Origin: Anaerolineales bacterium | GTDB lineage: Bacteria > Chloroflexota > Anaerolineae > 4572-78 > J111 | DNA length: 5,785 nucleotides | Direction of reading: 5' to 3' | NCBI GenBank assembly: GCA_012032575.1 | Contig: JAAUSP010000496.1 | Span: forward strand, 1 to 5,785 | Shown here: positions 1 through 5,428 of the stretch, one piece after another | Layout of the letters: the number at the start of each line of letters is the position of its first letter | Position numbering within the stretch: position 1 is the first letter of the stretch | Program-made: the position numbers and the translations under genes | The notes under the pieces: generated by a model | What the model was told of the DNA's origin: nothing | Database searches by the model: none | What the model saw: the letters and a program-made list of their open reading frames with translations, nothing else

Positions 1-94
1 CTGCGCTGGCGGGATGGTCGGCGGTTAGTTATCCAGGTCGCCCCTCCCTGATTATTTCAGTTATGCGGTTTTTAAGGTGCAGTCAAGGGTAATG
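1..94. other. Unresolved 5' flank of the metalloprotease
   Basis: No convincing coding frame is seen here. The metalloprotease gene should continue upstream, because the propeptide and the first half of the catalytic domain are missing. On the + strand, the frame that contains the downstream IGHVFS motif is open only from about position 29, with a stop at 26-28, and its residues between 47 and 94 do not resemble the family. The other two + frames are also closed by stops. Either more frame breaks lie here, this is a poor-quality contig end, or the gene is truly truncated. Confidence 0.4.
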
Positions 95-142
95 ATAGGG
101 CATGTTTTCAGCACGGGTGGGGGAGGGTTGCCGGGCCTGGGG
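95..142 (+). other. Displaced segment of the metalloprotease catalytic domain
   Basis: In the frame beginning at 95 the sequence reads [16 protein letters not shown]. This matches the conserved '[12 protein letters not shown]' stretch that normally precedes the zinc-binding helix in reprolysin-like bacterial proteases. The frame hits a stop shortly after. Skipping one G in the six-G run at 139-144 joins it to [10 protein letters not shown] in the next frame, which continues through the active site. The first 13 or so residues of the downstream open frame ([13 protein letters not shown]) are therefore probably an out-of-frame reading of this same DNA. Confidence 0.6.
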
Positions 143-518
143 GGTGGTGTGTTCCTCTTTTAAGGCTCAAGGCGTGACCGGCTCGTCAAATCCGGTGGGC
201 GACCCCTTTGATGTGGATTATGTAGCCCATGAGATGGGCCACCAATTTGGAGGCGATCATACTTTCAATGCCACCACCGGTTCCTGTGGTGGCGGCAATC
301 GTGTTGGGTCCACGGCTTATGAGCCGGGCAGCGGCTCGACGATTATGGCCTATGCCGGCATCTGTGCGCCCCAGGATTTACAGCCTAACAGCGATGATTA
401 CTTCCACGGGACCAGTTTTGATCAGATTATGACTTTTATCACCTTTGGTGGCGGTGATAGCTGCGGCGTCAAAACTACTTTGAGCAATGCCGCGCCCGTT
501 GTCTCGGCCGGCTCATGA
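102..518 (+). CDS. Reprolysin-like zinc metalloprotease, active-site fragment
   Basis: This fragment holds the catalytic core of a secreted metallopeptidase of the M12B/reprolysin-like group (metzincin clan). The zinc-binding motif [11 protein letters not shown] (228-260) has the three His ligands and catalytic Glu of HExxHxxGxxH. About 30 residues on, STIMAY carries the metzincin Met-turn (Met codon 345-347). Cysteines around the core (CSS, SCGGG, GIC, DSCG) probably form disulfides, as expected for an extracellular enzyme. The listed start is only the first ATG of the open frame; genuine coding probably enters from another frame near 140. The frame runs into a stop at 516-518, just after PVVSAG, but the neighbouring frame carries straight on with [11 protein letters not shown]. 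Removing one base near 510-513 gives VSAGHDFTIP. It is thus one gene with the 487-1521 frame. Substrate unknown; family assignment is firm. Confidence 0.75.
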   Translation: MFSARVGEGCRAWGVVCSSFKAQGVTGSSNPVGDPFDVDYVAHEMGHQFGGDHTFNATTGSCGGGNRVGSTAYEPGSGSTIMAYAGICAPQDLQPNSDDYFHGTSFDQIMTFITFGGGDSCGVKTTLSNAAPVVSAGS

Positions 519-1521
519 TTTTACCATTCCTCAAGGTACGCCTTTTACTCTGACCGGCTCCGCCAGCGACGCCAACGGCGATGCTTTAACTTATAACTGG
601 GAAGAATTTGATCTGGGTTCATCGGCTAGTGGCGGTCTGCCCAATACCGATACCGTTGCCGTCCGGCCCATCTTTCGTTCTTACAAGCCGGTTTCCAGCG
701 GCGCTCGCACCTTTCCGGCCCTGAGCAGTATTCTGGATGGCTCCAACAGCAACAGCGGCGAGTCGCTGCCCACCCGCAGCCGGACCATGCAGTTCCGCCT
801 GACCGCGCGGGATAACAAGGGTGGCGTCGCCAACGATAGCATGGCTGTCACGGTGGATGGCAACTCCGGGCCGTTTGCCGTCACCGCCCCCAACACTGCC
901 GTCACCTGGGTCGGTTCGACCAATGAGACCATTACCTGGAATGTGGCCAATACTACGGCCAGCCCGGTCAGTTGTGCCACTGTCAACATCCGCCTCTCGA
1001 CCGATGGCGGCGCGACCTTTGCCAGAGATTTGGCCTCTAACACCCCCAATGATGGTTCTGAAACCATTGTCGTACCGGCCAATACCGGCACTACCACGGC
1101 CCGCGTCAAAGTGGAGTGCGCCAACACTATCTTCTTTGATATTTCCAATGCCAACTTCACTATTTCCGGGGCAAACGTGGTTATTGCCAAAACCGTTACG
1201 GTCAATGGGACTGATGTTCAATATACCATTGTGTTGACCAACAGCGGTCCCGCTACTGCTTCTAATGTGCGCGTAACCGACATCCTGCCCAGCGGCGTTA
1301 CCGGCTCCAACCTTGACACCACTATCAACCTCTCATCCGGCCAGAGTGTGAATTTTACCATCAACGCCACGCTGGATGATAATTTGCCCGACATTACCCA
1401 GATCACCAACACGGCTGCTTTTAACTACAGCGCCGGCAGCGGGCAGAGCAGTGTGACGATCAATTTTGGTGCGAGTCCCCTCTATCCCCTCTATTTGCCT
1501 GTCATCTCCAAAGACAATTAG
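487..1521 (+). CDS. Metalloprotease C-terminal region: Ig-like and DUF11-like modules
   Basis: This is the continuation of the metalloprotease in the +1 frame; real coding starts about His10 (514-516), and the first nine residues are out-of-frame reading. Residues 11-125 form a beta-rich module with [17 protein letters not shown], as in PKD/Ig-like domains after reprolysin-like catalytic domains. Residues 130-228 form a second beta-sandwich with the familiar TWxVxxT...CxxVxIxLSxDGG pattern. Residues 231-327 resemble a DUF11 repeat ([27 protein letters not shown]). These modules are usually involved in cell-surface or extracellular adhesion and display. The protein ends in [14 protein letters not shown], a YLPxI-type tail that I recall from many secreted Chloroflexota proteins. 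There is no LPxTG motif and no C-terminal membrane helix. A strong hairpin follows 25 bp after the stop. Start uncertain because of the frame break. Confidence 0.75.
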   Translation: MPRPLSRPAHDFTIPQGTPFTLTGSASDANGDALTYNWEEFDLGSSASGGLPNTDTVAVRPIFRSYKPVSSGARTFPALSSILDGSNSNSGESLPTRSRTMQFRLTARDNKGGVANDSMAVTVDGNSGPFAVTAPNTAVTWVGSTNETITWNVANTTASPVSCATVNIRLSTDGGATFARDLASNTPNDGSETIVVPANTGTTTARVKVECANTIFFDISNANFTISGANVVIAKTVTVNGTDVQYTIVLTNSGPATASNVRVTDILPSGVTGSNLDTTINLSSGQSVNFTINATLDDNLPDITQITNTAAFNYSAGSGQSSVTINFGASPLYPLYLPVISKDN

Positions 1522-1546
1522 TTAACCTTTATCCATTCCAAATGAA

Positions 1547-1577
1547 ACCCCCCTGGCTCAATTTGAGCCAGGGGGGT
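1547..1577. terminator. Strong hairpin between convergent genes
   Basis: A perfect 15-bp inverted repeat (1547-1561 with 1563-1577, ACCCCCCTGGCTCAA and its complement) has essentially a one-base centre, so the real loop is a few bases of the A/T core. It sits between the + strand protease stop (1521) and the - strand dehydrogenase stop (1583). Read on the minus strand it is followed by TTTCATTT, a weak T-rich tract, so it best suits termination of the dehydrogenase transcript. On the plus strand no T-tract follows. It probably works in both directions. Confidence 0.8.
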
Positions 1578-1582
1578 GAGGT

Positions 1583-2743
1583 CTAGGCTGCCGTCATCTC
1601 AAAGCACACGTTGGCTGCCGCCAGTTCCGCCAGCAGGCGTTCCAGCAGCGGGCCAAAGATGACCTGCTCCGGCGTCAGCAGCCCGCGCTGCGGTACTTCG
1701 CCCCGCCCGATCATGCGAGCCACAATTGCTCCCGTAAAGGCGGTTGTCCGGGCCATCGAGGTAAAGCCCTCGGTTTCATCGTAATAATCCACCATTTCGG
1801 TTTTTAAGCGGTGCGGCTGGCCCGCCTTCTGCCCGCTGACCTCCACCCGCAGCACGGTTATATCTCGCTCGCCTTCCTTCATCGCCACCTGGGGATAGAG
1901 CAGCGCGTCGAGTAGCTTTTTGGGCGCAACCTTGACTCCCTCCACCTCGACCGGTTCCAGGCTCAACAGGCCCAACTCCTTGAGCACGGCCACTTTGGCG
2001 GCGTAGCCGGGCCAGCGGATGGTTTTTTGGGTGCCGGCTTCGAGCGTTTGGAGCGCCGGCAGATCGAGCAGCCAGGGCATAAAGGTTTCGTGCCAGGCTT
2101 CGAGTTCGCCCAGGCCGGGGAAGGTGATGGTCTCCACCCCGGAATAGCGCGGCACCGGTTGAAGCCGCCCGGCCTCGACCCGATAGCCATCCTGCTCGCG
2201 CAGGGGCAACTGCCGCCCGCCAAAGACAATTTTATACCCCAGCGGCGGTTCGGGTTTCTCCGGGATGCCGCCACATTTGATGTGCAGTTCGTCCACCTGG
2301 TCCAACTGTTCGGCCAGGTGGCGGGCCATAATTTCAGTCAGCCCCGGCTCGACGCCGCAGCCGGGGATAATCAACCCGCCCGCCGCTGCGACTTCGGCGG
2401 ACAGCCCCGGCATGTGCTCCTCGGCAGGCCAGGTCAAATCAACCAGGGGCACGCCCACTCGCAGCGCCGCTCGAATAGCCAGAATGCTGATGGGGCGCGG
2501 CAGCGCGGCGACGACCGTCTGGCAGCCGGTCATGACTTCGACGGCAGCGGTTTGATCGTTGAGATCAAGCTGAACCGGACTGAGTTTGGCCGCGCCCGGT
2601 TTGCCGGTCAGCTTGCGTATGGCTGCGTCCAGTTGGGTGGGGTCAGCATCGGCCAGAACAACCTGTGATACTTCCGGGTCGGCCATCGCGTTAAAAGCGG
2701 CGGCTGGACCCATCAAGCCGCCGCCTAAAATAAGGATTTTCAT
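1583..2743 (-). CDS. Saccharopine dehydrogenase / lysine 6-dehydrogenase-like oxidoreductase
   Basis: An intact 386-residue NAD(P)-dependent oxidoreductase of the saccharopine dehydrogenase superfamily, presumably cytoplasmic. MKILILGGGLMG at residues 1-12 is the Rossmann dinucleotide-binding loop. An Asp at the end of the second strand (LADADP, Asp32) favours NAD(H) over NADP(H); that is inference. The central part has IIPGCGVEPG (125-134), CGGIPEKPEPPLGY (157-170), TIRWPGYAAK (241-250) and MARTTA (330-335). From memory, this order and the length match Geobacillus-type lysine 6-dehydrogenase (about 385 aa), which oxidises the lysine epsilon-amine. Related saccharopine dehydrogenases act in lysine synthesis or breakdown. 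The exact substrate cannot be told from sequence, and no lysine-pathway neighbour is present. The start is supported by the N-terminal beta strand beginning at once; the upstream TAAGG on the minus strand is a distant, weak ribosome site. The frame is unbroken, unlike both neighbours. Confidence 0.85.
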   Translation of the reverse strand: MKILILGGGLMGPAAAFNAMADPEVSQVVLADADPTQLDAAIRKLTGKPGAAKLSPVQLDLNDQTAAVEVMTGCQTVVAALPRPISILAIRAALRVGVPLVDLTWPAEEHMPGLSAEVAAAGGLIIPGCGVEPGLTEIMARHLAEQLDQVDELHIKCGGIPEKPEPPLGYKIVFGGRQLPLREQDGYRVEAGRLQPVPRYSGVETITFPGLGELEAWHETFMPWLLDLPALQTLEAGTQKTIRWPGYAAKVAVLKELGLLSLEPVEVEGVKVAPKKLLDALLYPQVAMKEGERDITVLRVEVSGQKAGQPHRLKTEMVDYYDETEGFTSMARTTAFTGAIVARMIGRGEVPQRGLLTPEQVIFGPLLERLLAELAAANVCFEMTAA

Positions 2744-2772
2744 CGTTAGTTACAACCTTACAACGGCGACCT

Positions 2773-2810
2773 GGGGGATTCTTCGCTCCCTCCGGTCGCT
2801 CAGAATGACA
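2773..2810. repeat. Dispersed intergenic repeat with ATTCT/AGAAT ends
   Basis: The stretch begins GGGGATTCTTCGCTCCC and ends GGTCGCTCAGAATGACA. It has inverted ends ATTCT (2778-2782) and AGAAT (2802-2806) with an imperfect GC-rich interior. On the minus strand it reads TGTCATTCTGAGCGACC...GAGCGAAGAATCC. I recall very similar 'CATTCTGAGCG...CGAAGAATC' elements scattered between genes in Chloroflexota and several other phyla; this is memory, not a search. It lies between the end of tex and the start of the dehydrogenase gene, so it would be transcribed if the two are co-transcribed. Confidence 0.6.
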
Positions 2811-2823
2811 CTTTTATGTTCCA

Positions 2824-2871
2824 TCACCCCGCCTCTTTTATGCTCAACCCAATCCGTCCGCGTTGGGCGTC
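2824..2871 (-). other. tex: Displaced C-terminal end of tex (last S1 strand)
   Basis: Directly after the apparent tex stop, the neighbouring minus-strand frame reads IDAQRGRIGLSIKEAG and stops at 2826-2824. This is the typical closing strand of an S1 domain ('D..RGRIGLSI'), which the upstream frame lacks. The two frames join by skipping one A in the six-A run (T-run 2874-2879 on the plus strand). The true end of tex is therefore most likely 2824, not 2870. Confidence 0.75.
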
Positions 2872-3196
2872 AATTTTTTATAACCTTCACCTTGACCACA
2901 TCACCCACGCCGACCACCTCAAAAGGGCTTTTGATGTAGCGGTCGGCCAGGTGGCTGATGTGAACCAGCCCATCCTGCTTGACCCCAATATCCACAAACG
3001 CGCCGAAATCCACCACGTTGCGCACCGTGCCGCTCAAAACCATGCCTTCCTTCAAATCTTCCAGCTTCAGCACATCCTGGCGCAGCAACGGCGCAGGCAT
3101 TTCGTCGCGGGGGTCGCGGCCCGGCCTGGCCAGCGACTCCAGAATATCGGCCAGGGTCGGCTCGCCCACATCCAGTTGGCGGGCCAATCCTTTCAA
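2870..3196 (-). CDS. tex: Tex protein, C-terminal fragment with S1 RNA-binding domain
   Basis: This is the C-terminal piece of the transcription accessory protein Tex, a conserved cytoplasmic nucleic-acid-binding protein that influences transcription. VGEPTLADILESLARPGRDPRDE (first 32 residues) and PAPLLRQDVLKLEDLKEGM are hallmark Tex linker sequence. Residues 51-107 are the S1 domain, with GTVRNVVDFGAFVDIGVKQDG and HISHLADRYIKSPFEVV. The frame actually opens upstream of the ATG: TLRKGDLKGLARQL begins near 3213, so the listed Met is internal. The domain stops one strand short, at VKVKVIKN; the missing end lies in the next frame down to 2824. This fragment belongs with 4422-3193 and 4997-4356. 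Confidence 0.8.
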   Translation of the reverse strand: MKGLARQLDVGEPTLADILESLARPGRDPRDEMPAPLLRQDVLKLEDLKEGMVLSGTVRNVVDFGAFVDIGVKQDGLVHISHLADRYIKSPFEVVGVGDVVKVKVIKN

Positions 3197-4422
3197 ATCG
3201 CCTTTGCGCAGCGTTTTCGATTTTGCCGGGCAGGTCTTTTCTCATCGCCGCGCACTTTAAGGTAAGCAAACAACCGCTCGACCACCGGATAGCTTTCGGG
3301 GTGGATGAAAGTATTATCCAGCGGATGGTCGCCGCCGGGGATTTTGAGAAAGCCAATGGCCTGCTGGTAGGTTTTGTCGCCCAACCCTTTGATCTTTTTT
3401 AATTCTTCGCGGCGGCGGAACGGCCCCTTCTCCTCCCGTTGTTTGACAATCGCCTCCGCTACCCGTCGGCTCACCCCGGCGACGTAGCTCAGCAGCGGCG
3501 CGCTGGCCGTATTGACATCCACCCCCACGTGGTTGACGGCGCTTTCAACCACCGTATCCAGCGTTTCAGCCAGTTGTTTCTGGTTCACATCGTGCTGGTA
3601 CAGCCCCACCCCGATGGATTTGGCGTCAATTTTGACCAGTTCGGCCAGCGGGTCTTGCAGCCGCCGGGCAATGGAGATGGCCCCGCGCATGCTCACATCC
3701 AGGTCGGGAAATTCAGCGCGGGCCAGATCGCTGGCGGAGTAGACTGACGCGCCGGCTTCGTTGACCATGACATAGGAGATTGGAGATTGGAGATTCGAGA
3801 TTCGAGATTTGGCTTCGCTGATGATCTCAGCGGCGAGGGACTCGGTCTCGCGGCTGGCGGTGCCGTTGCCGATGGCCAGTACGTCGGCTCCCTGCTCGAT
3901 GAGTTTGAGCAGGACGGTTTTGGCCTCGTTCCATTTCTTCTGCGGTTCGTGCGGATAGATGGTGGTGCCACCCAGGAATTTGCCGGTGGGATCAACCAGG
4001 GCGATTTTGCAGCCGGTGCGGAAGCCGGGATCAATGCCGATAACGGTTTTGCCGCGAATGGGCGGCTGTAGCAACAGTTGGCGCAGGTTGGCGGCAAAGG
4101 TGTTGATGGCGTGTTCGTCGGAGGTGTCGGTCAGCTCGCCGCGCAGCTCATTTTCAATCGAGGGGGCCAGCAGCCGTTTGTAGCCATCGGCGATGGCCTG
4201 GCGCAAATAGGTGGTAAAAACGGAGCGAGGGTTTTTGACCATGCGGGCCTGGATGGTTTGGACCAGTTCGTCGTCCGGCCCATCCAGTTTGGCTTTGAGC
4301 ACCCCTTCGCGCTCGCCCCGGTTAATGGCCAGCAGGCGGTGCGGTGGGATGGCGCTCAACTTCTCGCGGTAGTCGTAATAAACTTCGTACACGCCGCGCT
4401 CATCTTTGGCTTTGTCGGCCAC
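3193..4422 (-). CDS. tex: Tex protein, central fragment (YqgF-like and helix-hairpin-helix domains)
   Basis: The core of Tex. In this frame, residues 122-215 are the YqgF/RNase H-like domain (GKTVIGIDPGFRTGCKIALVD, then VLAIGNGTASRETE). VNEAGASVYSASDLARAEFP (220-239) and the conserved block RGAISIARRLQDPLAELVKI follow, ending IGVGLYQHDV. Residues 280-365 are helix-hairpin-helix DNA-binding segments (NTASAPLLSYVAGVSRRVA; FRRREELKKIKGLGDKTY). The listed Met is not the true start: genuine Tex sequence continues upstream in this frame as VRERTRKEAWLLVSV from about 4464, joining the N-terminal fragment. At the other end it is authentic only to KVRGDEK (Lys395, 3240-3238). DLPGKIE follows in the next frame and TLRKGDLKG in the third, so the last 14 residues are spurious. 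Residues 205-216 are encoded by a 7-bp tandem repeat. Confidence 0.85.
   Translation of the reverse strand: MADKAKDERGVYEVYYDYREKLSAIPPHRLLAINRGEREGVLKAKLDGPDDELVQTIQARMVKNPRSVFTTYLRQAIADGYKRLLAPSIENELRGELTDTSDEHAINTFAANLRQLLLQPPIRGKTVIGIDPGFRTGCKIALVDPTGKFLGGTTIYPHEPQKKWNEAKTVLLKLIEQGADVLAIGNGTASRETESLAAEIISEAKSRISNLQSPISYVMVNEAGASVYSASDLARAEFPDLDVSMRGAISIARRLQDPLAELVKIDAKSIGVGLYQHDVNQKQLAETLDTVVESAVNHVGVDVNTASAPLLSYVAGVSRRVAEAIVKQREEKGPFRRREELKKIKGLGDKTYQQAIGFLKIPGGDHPLDNTFIHPESYPVVERLFAYLKVRGDEKRPARQNRKRCAKAI
3775..3809. repeat. Tandem 7-bp repeat inside the tex coding region
   Basis: Five adjacent heptamers: GGAGATT at 3775-3781, 3782-3788 and 3789-3795, then CGAGATT at 3796-3802 and 3803-3809. 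On the tex strand they read AATCTCC/AATCTCG and encode SRISNLQSPIS, just after the alpha helix that ends LAAEIISEAK and before the conserved VNEAGASVYS strand. The total of 35 bp is not a multiple of three, yet the tex frame is open across it. The flanking positions must therefore have adjusted, or the array replaced earlier sequence in a variable surface loop. Confidence 0.85.
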
Positions 4423-4997
4423 GCTGACGAGCAGCCAGGCTTCCTTGCGGGTACGCTCGCGGACGCCGCGCGGGTGTCCGCATCCTCGGCTACACTTTCG
4501 GCGATGATGTCACACGCGCCGGCAAAAGCGGCCTCCATCGTCGGTACATCGTCACTGAGGTAGGCCGCGGCGATCTCTGCCAGGTTGCCTTTGGTCAAAT
4601 CCTGGGCCAGAATAGCCTGGGCCAGCGGTTCCAGGCCGCGCTCGCGGGCAATGGTGGCGCGGGTGCGGCGCTTGGGTTTGTAGGGCAAATACAGGTCTTC
4701 GACGGCTTGCAGCGTGTCGGCGGCCCCAATGCGGGCGCGCAGGTCGTCGGTCAGCTTGCCCTGCTCGGCGATGCTGTGCAGCACCGTTTCTTTGCGGGCT
4801 TCCAGGCTGCGCAGATAGGTCAGCCGTTCCAGGATGGTGCGAAGCTGGGCCTCGTCCAGCCCGCCGGTCACTTCTTTGCGGTAGCGGGCCACAAACGGCA
4901 CGGTGTTTTCACTGTCGAACAACTCAATCGAGCGGGCCACCTGCTGGCGCTGAACCCCCAACTCGGCGGCGATAATGTGGGCAAAATCAATGGGCAT
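4356..4997 (-). CDS. tex: Tex protein, N-terminal fragment
   Basis: The N-terminal (Tex_N) helical region of Tex. Diagnostic segments are ENTVPFVARYRKEVTGGLDE (30-49) and LQAVEDLYLPYKPKRRTRAT (96-115). Residues 1 to about 176 are authentic; from AEDADTR onward the frame diverges into unrelated sequence (SASVPARKPGCS...), while the neighbouring frame continues as VRERTRKEAW. One missing base, or two extra, near 4463-4472 explains this, in a GC-rich tract with no long homopolymer. The start is supported by GGAAG six bases upstream of the ATG and by the family-typical short N-terminus. With all four breaks undone (4997 to 2824) the gene encodes 723 residues, the size I expect for Tex in non-proteobacterial lineages. 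Confidence 0.85.
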   Translation of the reverse strand: MPIDFAHIIAAELGVQRQQVARSIELFDSENTVPFVARYRKEVTGGLDEAQLRTILERLTYLRSLEARKETVLHSIAEQGKLTDDLRARIGAADTLQAVEDLYLPYKPKRRTRATIARERGLEPLAQAILAQDLTKGNLAEIAAAYLSDDVPTMEAAFAGACDIIAESVAEDADTRAASASVPARKPGCSSAWPTKPKMSAACTKFITTTARS

Positions 4998-5016
4998 AGT
5001 GTTCTTCCGTAGAGTA

Positions 5017-5022
5017 ATTTTA
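5017..5022 (-). promoter_or_regulatory. Possible -10 element upstream of tex
   Basis: On the minus strand TAAAAT lies about 20 bases upstream of the tex ATG. The place where a -35 box would be falls in the heptamer palindrome and shows no good TTGACA-like hexamer. This is only a composition-level hint; the leader would be very short. Confidence 0.2.
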
Positions 5023-5030
5023 GCTGGTTC

Positions 5031-5079
5031 GTTGCGTGTTGCGTGTTACGTTTACATTACGGAACACGCAACACGCAAC
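5031..5079. repeat. Heptamer palindrome in the divergent tex / small-gene spacer
   Basis: Seven contiguous 7-bp units: GTTGCGT, GTTGCGT, GTTACGT, TTACATT, ACGGAAC, ACGCAAC, ACGCAAC. The first three are mirrored by the last three as reverse complements, giving 21-bp arms with 20 paired positions (mismatch A5048/G5062) and a central unit of exactly 7 bases as loop. The element occupies the upstream region of tex and lies about 110 bp upstream of the small + strand gene. It could act as a transcript hairpin, a protein-binding site or a mobile repeat. There is no T-tract on either strand close enough to call it an intrinsic terminator. Confidence 0.85.
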
Positions 5080-5083
5080 ACGT

Positions 5084-5177
5084 ATCTCTTTTAGACGAAA
5101 ACCTTTTTAATTGGACATCTATAGTATCTATTTTGACCCGCCGGGCAAATGGTGGTAAGGTTTAATAAATCGGATAA
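5084..5177. other. A/T-rich leader region of the small + strand gene
   Basis: The rest of the divergent spacer is A/T-rich compared with the neighbouring genes (for example 5096-5134 and 5161-5177) and should contain the promoter of the 5190-5426 gene. TTGGAC (5111-5116) and TTGACC (5133-5138) resemble -35 boxes, but neither has a good -10 hexamer at 16-18 bases, so I do not call a promoter. No RNA gene is recognised. Confidence 0.35.
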
Positions 5178-5178
5178 A

Positions 5179-5184
5179 TGGAGG
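5179..5184 (+). promoter_or_regulatory. Ribosome binding site TGGAGG
   Basis: TGGAGG is a strong Shine-Dalgarno match placed five bases before the ATG at 5190. It overlaps the alternative in-frame ATG at 5178, which has no comparable site. This decides the start of the small gene in favour of 5190. Confidence 0.75.
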
Positions 5185-5189
5185 CAGCG

Positions 5190-5426
5190 ATGATAAAGAT
5201 TTATGACTTGAGCAATGATGCCCTCGTCGGCGAAATTACCGAGGCGCAGTTCCAATTTTTGCACGAGCATTTTGAGGAAGAGTCGTTGGACGACCGTGAC
5301 TATTATCTCAACCAGGTCACGGTGGACGCCCTGGCCGAGGCTGGAGCCGATCCCGGTCTGGTCGCAGTCCTCAGCCAGGCGCTGGGTGGGCGAGAAGAGA
5401 TGGATATTCGCTGGGCACGAGAGTAA
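5190..5426 (+). CDS. Small acidic protein of unknown function
   Basis: A 78-residue protein beginning MIKIYDLSNDALVGEITEAQ. It is strongly acidic, with Glu/Asp clusters (HEHFEEESLDDRDYY) and no signal peptide or membrane segment, so probably cytoplasmic. The likely fold is an N-terminal beta hairpin (IKIYDLSNDALVGEI) followed by helices, one containing VDALAEAGADPGLVAVLSQAL, and a short tail EEMDIRW. I do not recognise a characterised family. The GADPxLxxxLxxALGxREEMxIRW ending feels like a conserved hypothetical family in Chloroflexota and relatives, but that is memory only. Codon use, a strong ribosome site and a clean stop all argue for a real gene. The stop is two bases before a heptamer repeat. 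An in-frame ATG at 5178 would add MEAA. Confidence 0.7.
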   Translation: MIKIYDLSNDALVGEITEAQFQFLHEHFEEESLDDRDYYLNQVTVDALAEAGADPGLVAVLSQALGGREEMDIRWARE

Positions 5427-5428
5427 GT

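Noticed and set aside
619..1221. Long minus-strand open frames opposite the protease (619-1221 and 681-1205)
   Set aside because: They lie antisense to clearly conserved protease modules, have low-complexity Gly/Ala/Arg-rich or shadow composition, and have no recognisable motifs.
2027..2668. 213-codon plus-strand open frame opposite the dehydrogenase
   Set aside because: Mirror of a GC-rich conserved gene; no ribosome site and no family resemblance.
2874..2879. Programmed frameshifting at the A-runs of tex
   Set aside because: Four separate breaks in different directions and at different sequence contexts, in a gene not known for recoding, fit sequencing error better than programmed slippage.
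2848..2879. Plus-strand terminator (CCCAA/TTGGG stem followed by a T-run)
   Set aside because: No plus-strand gene ends upstream, the stem is only five pairs, and the T-run is the homopolymer in the tex coding strand.
2919..3356. 145-codon minus-strand open frame overlapping tex
   Set aside because: Only the short DLPGKIE part is genuine Tex sequence between two frame breaks; the rest is an out-of-frame reading of tex.
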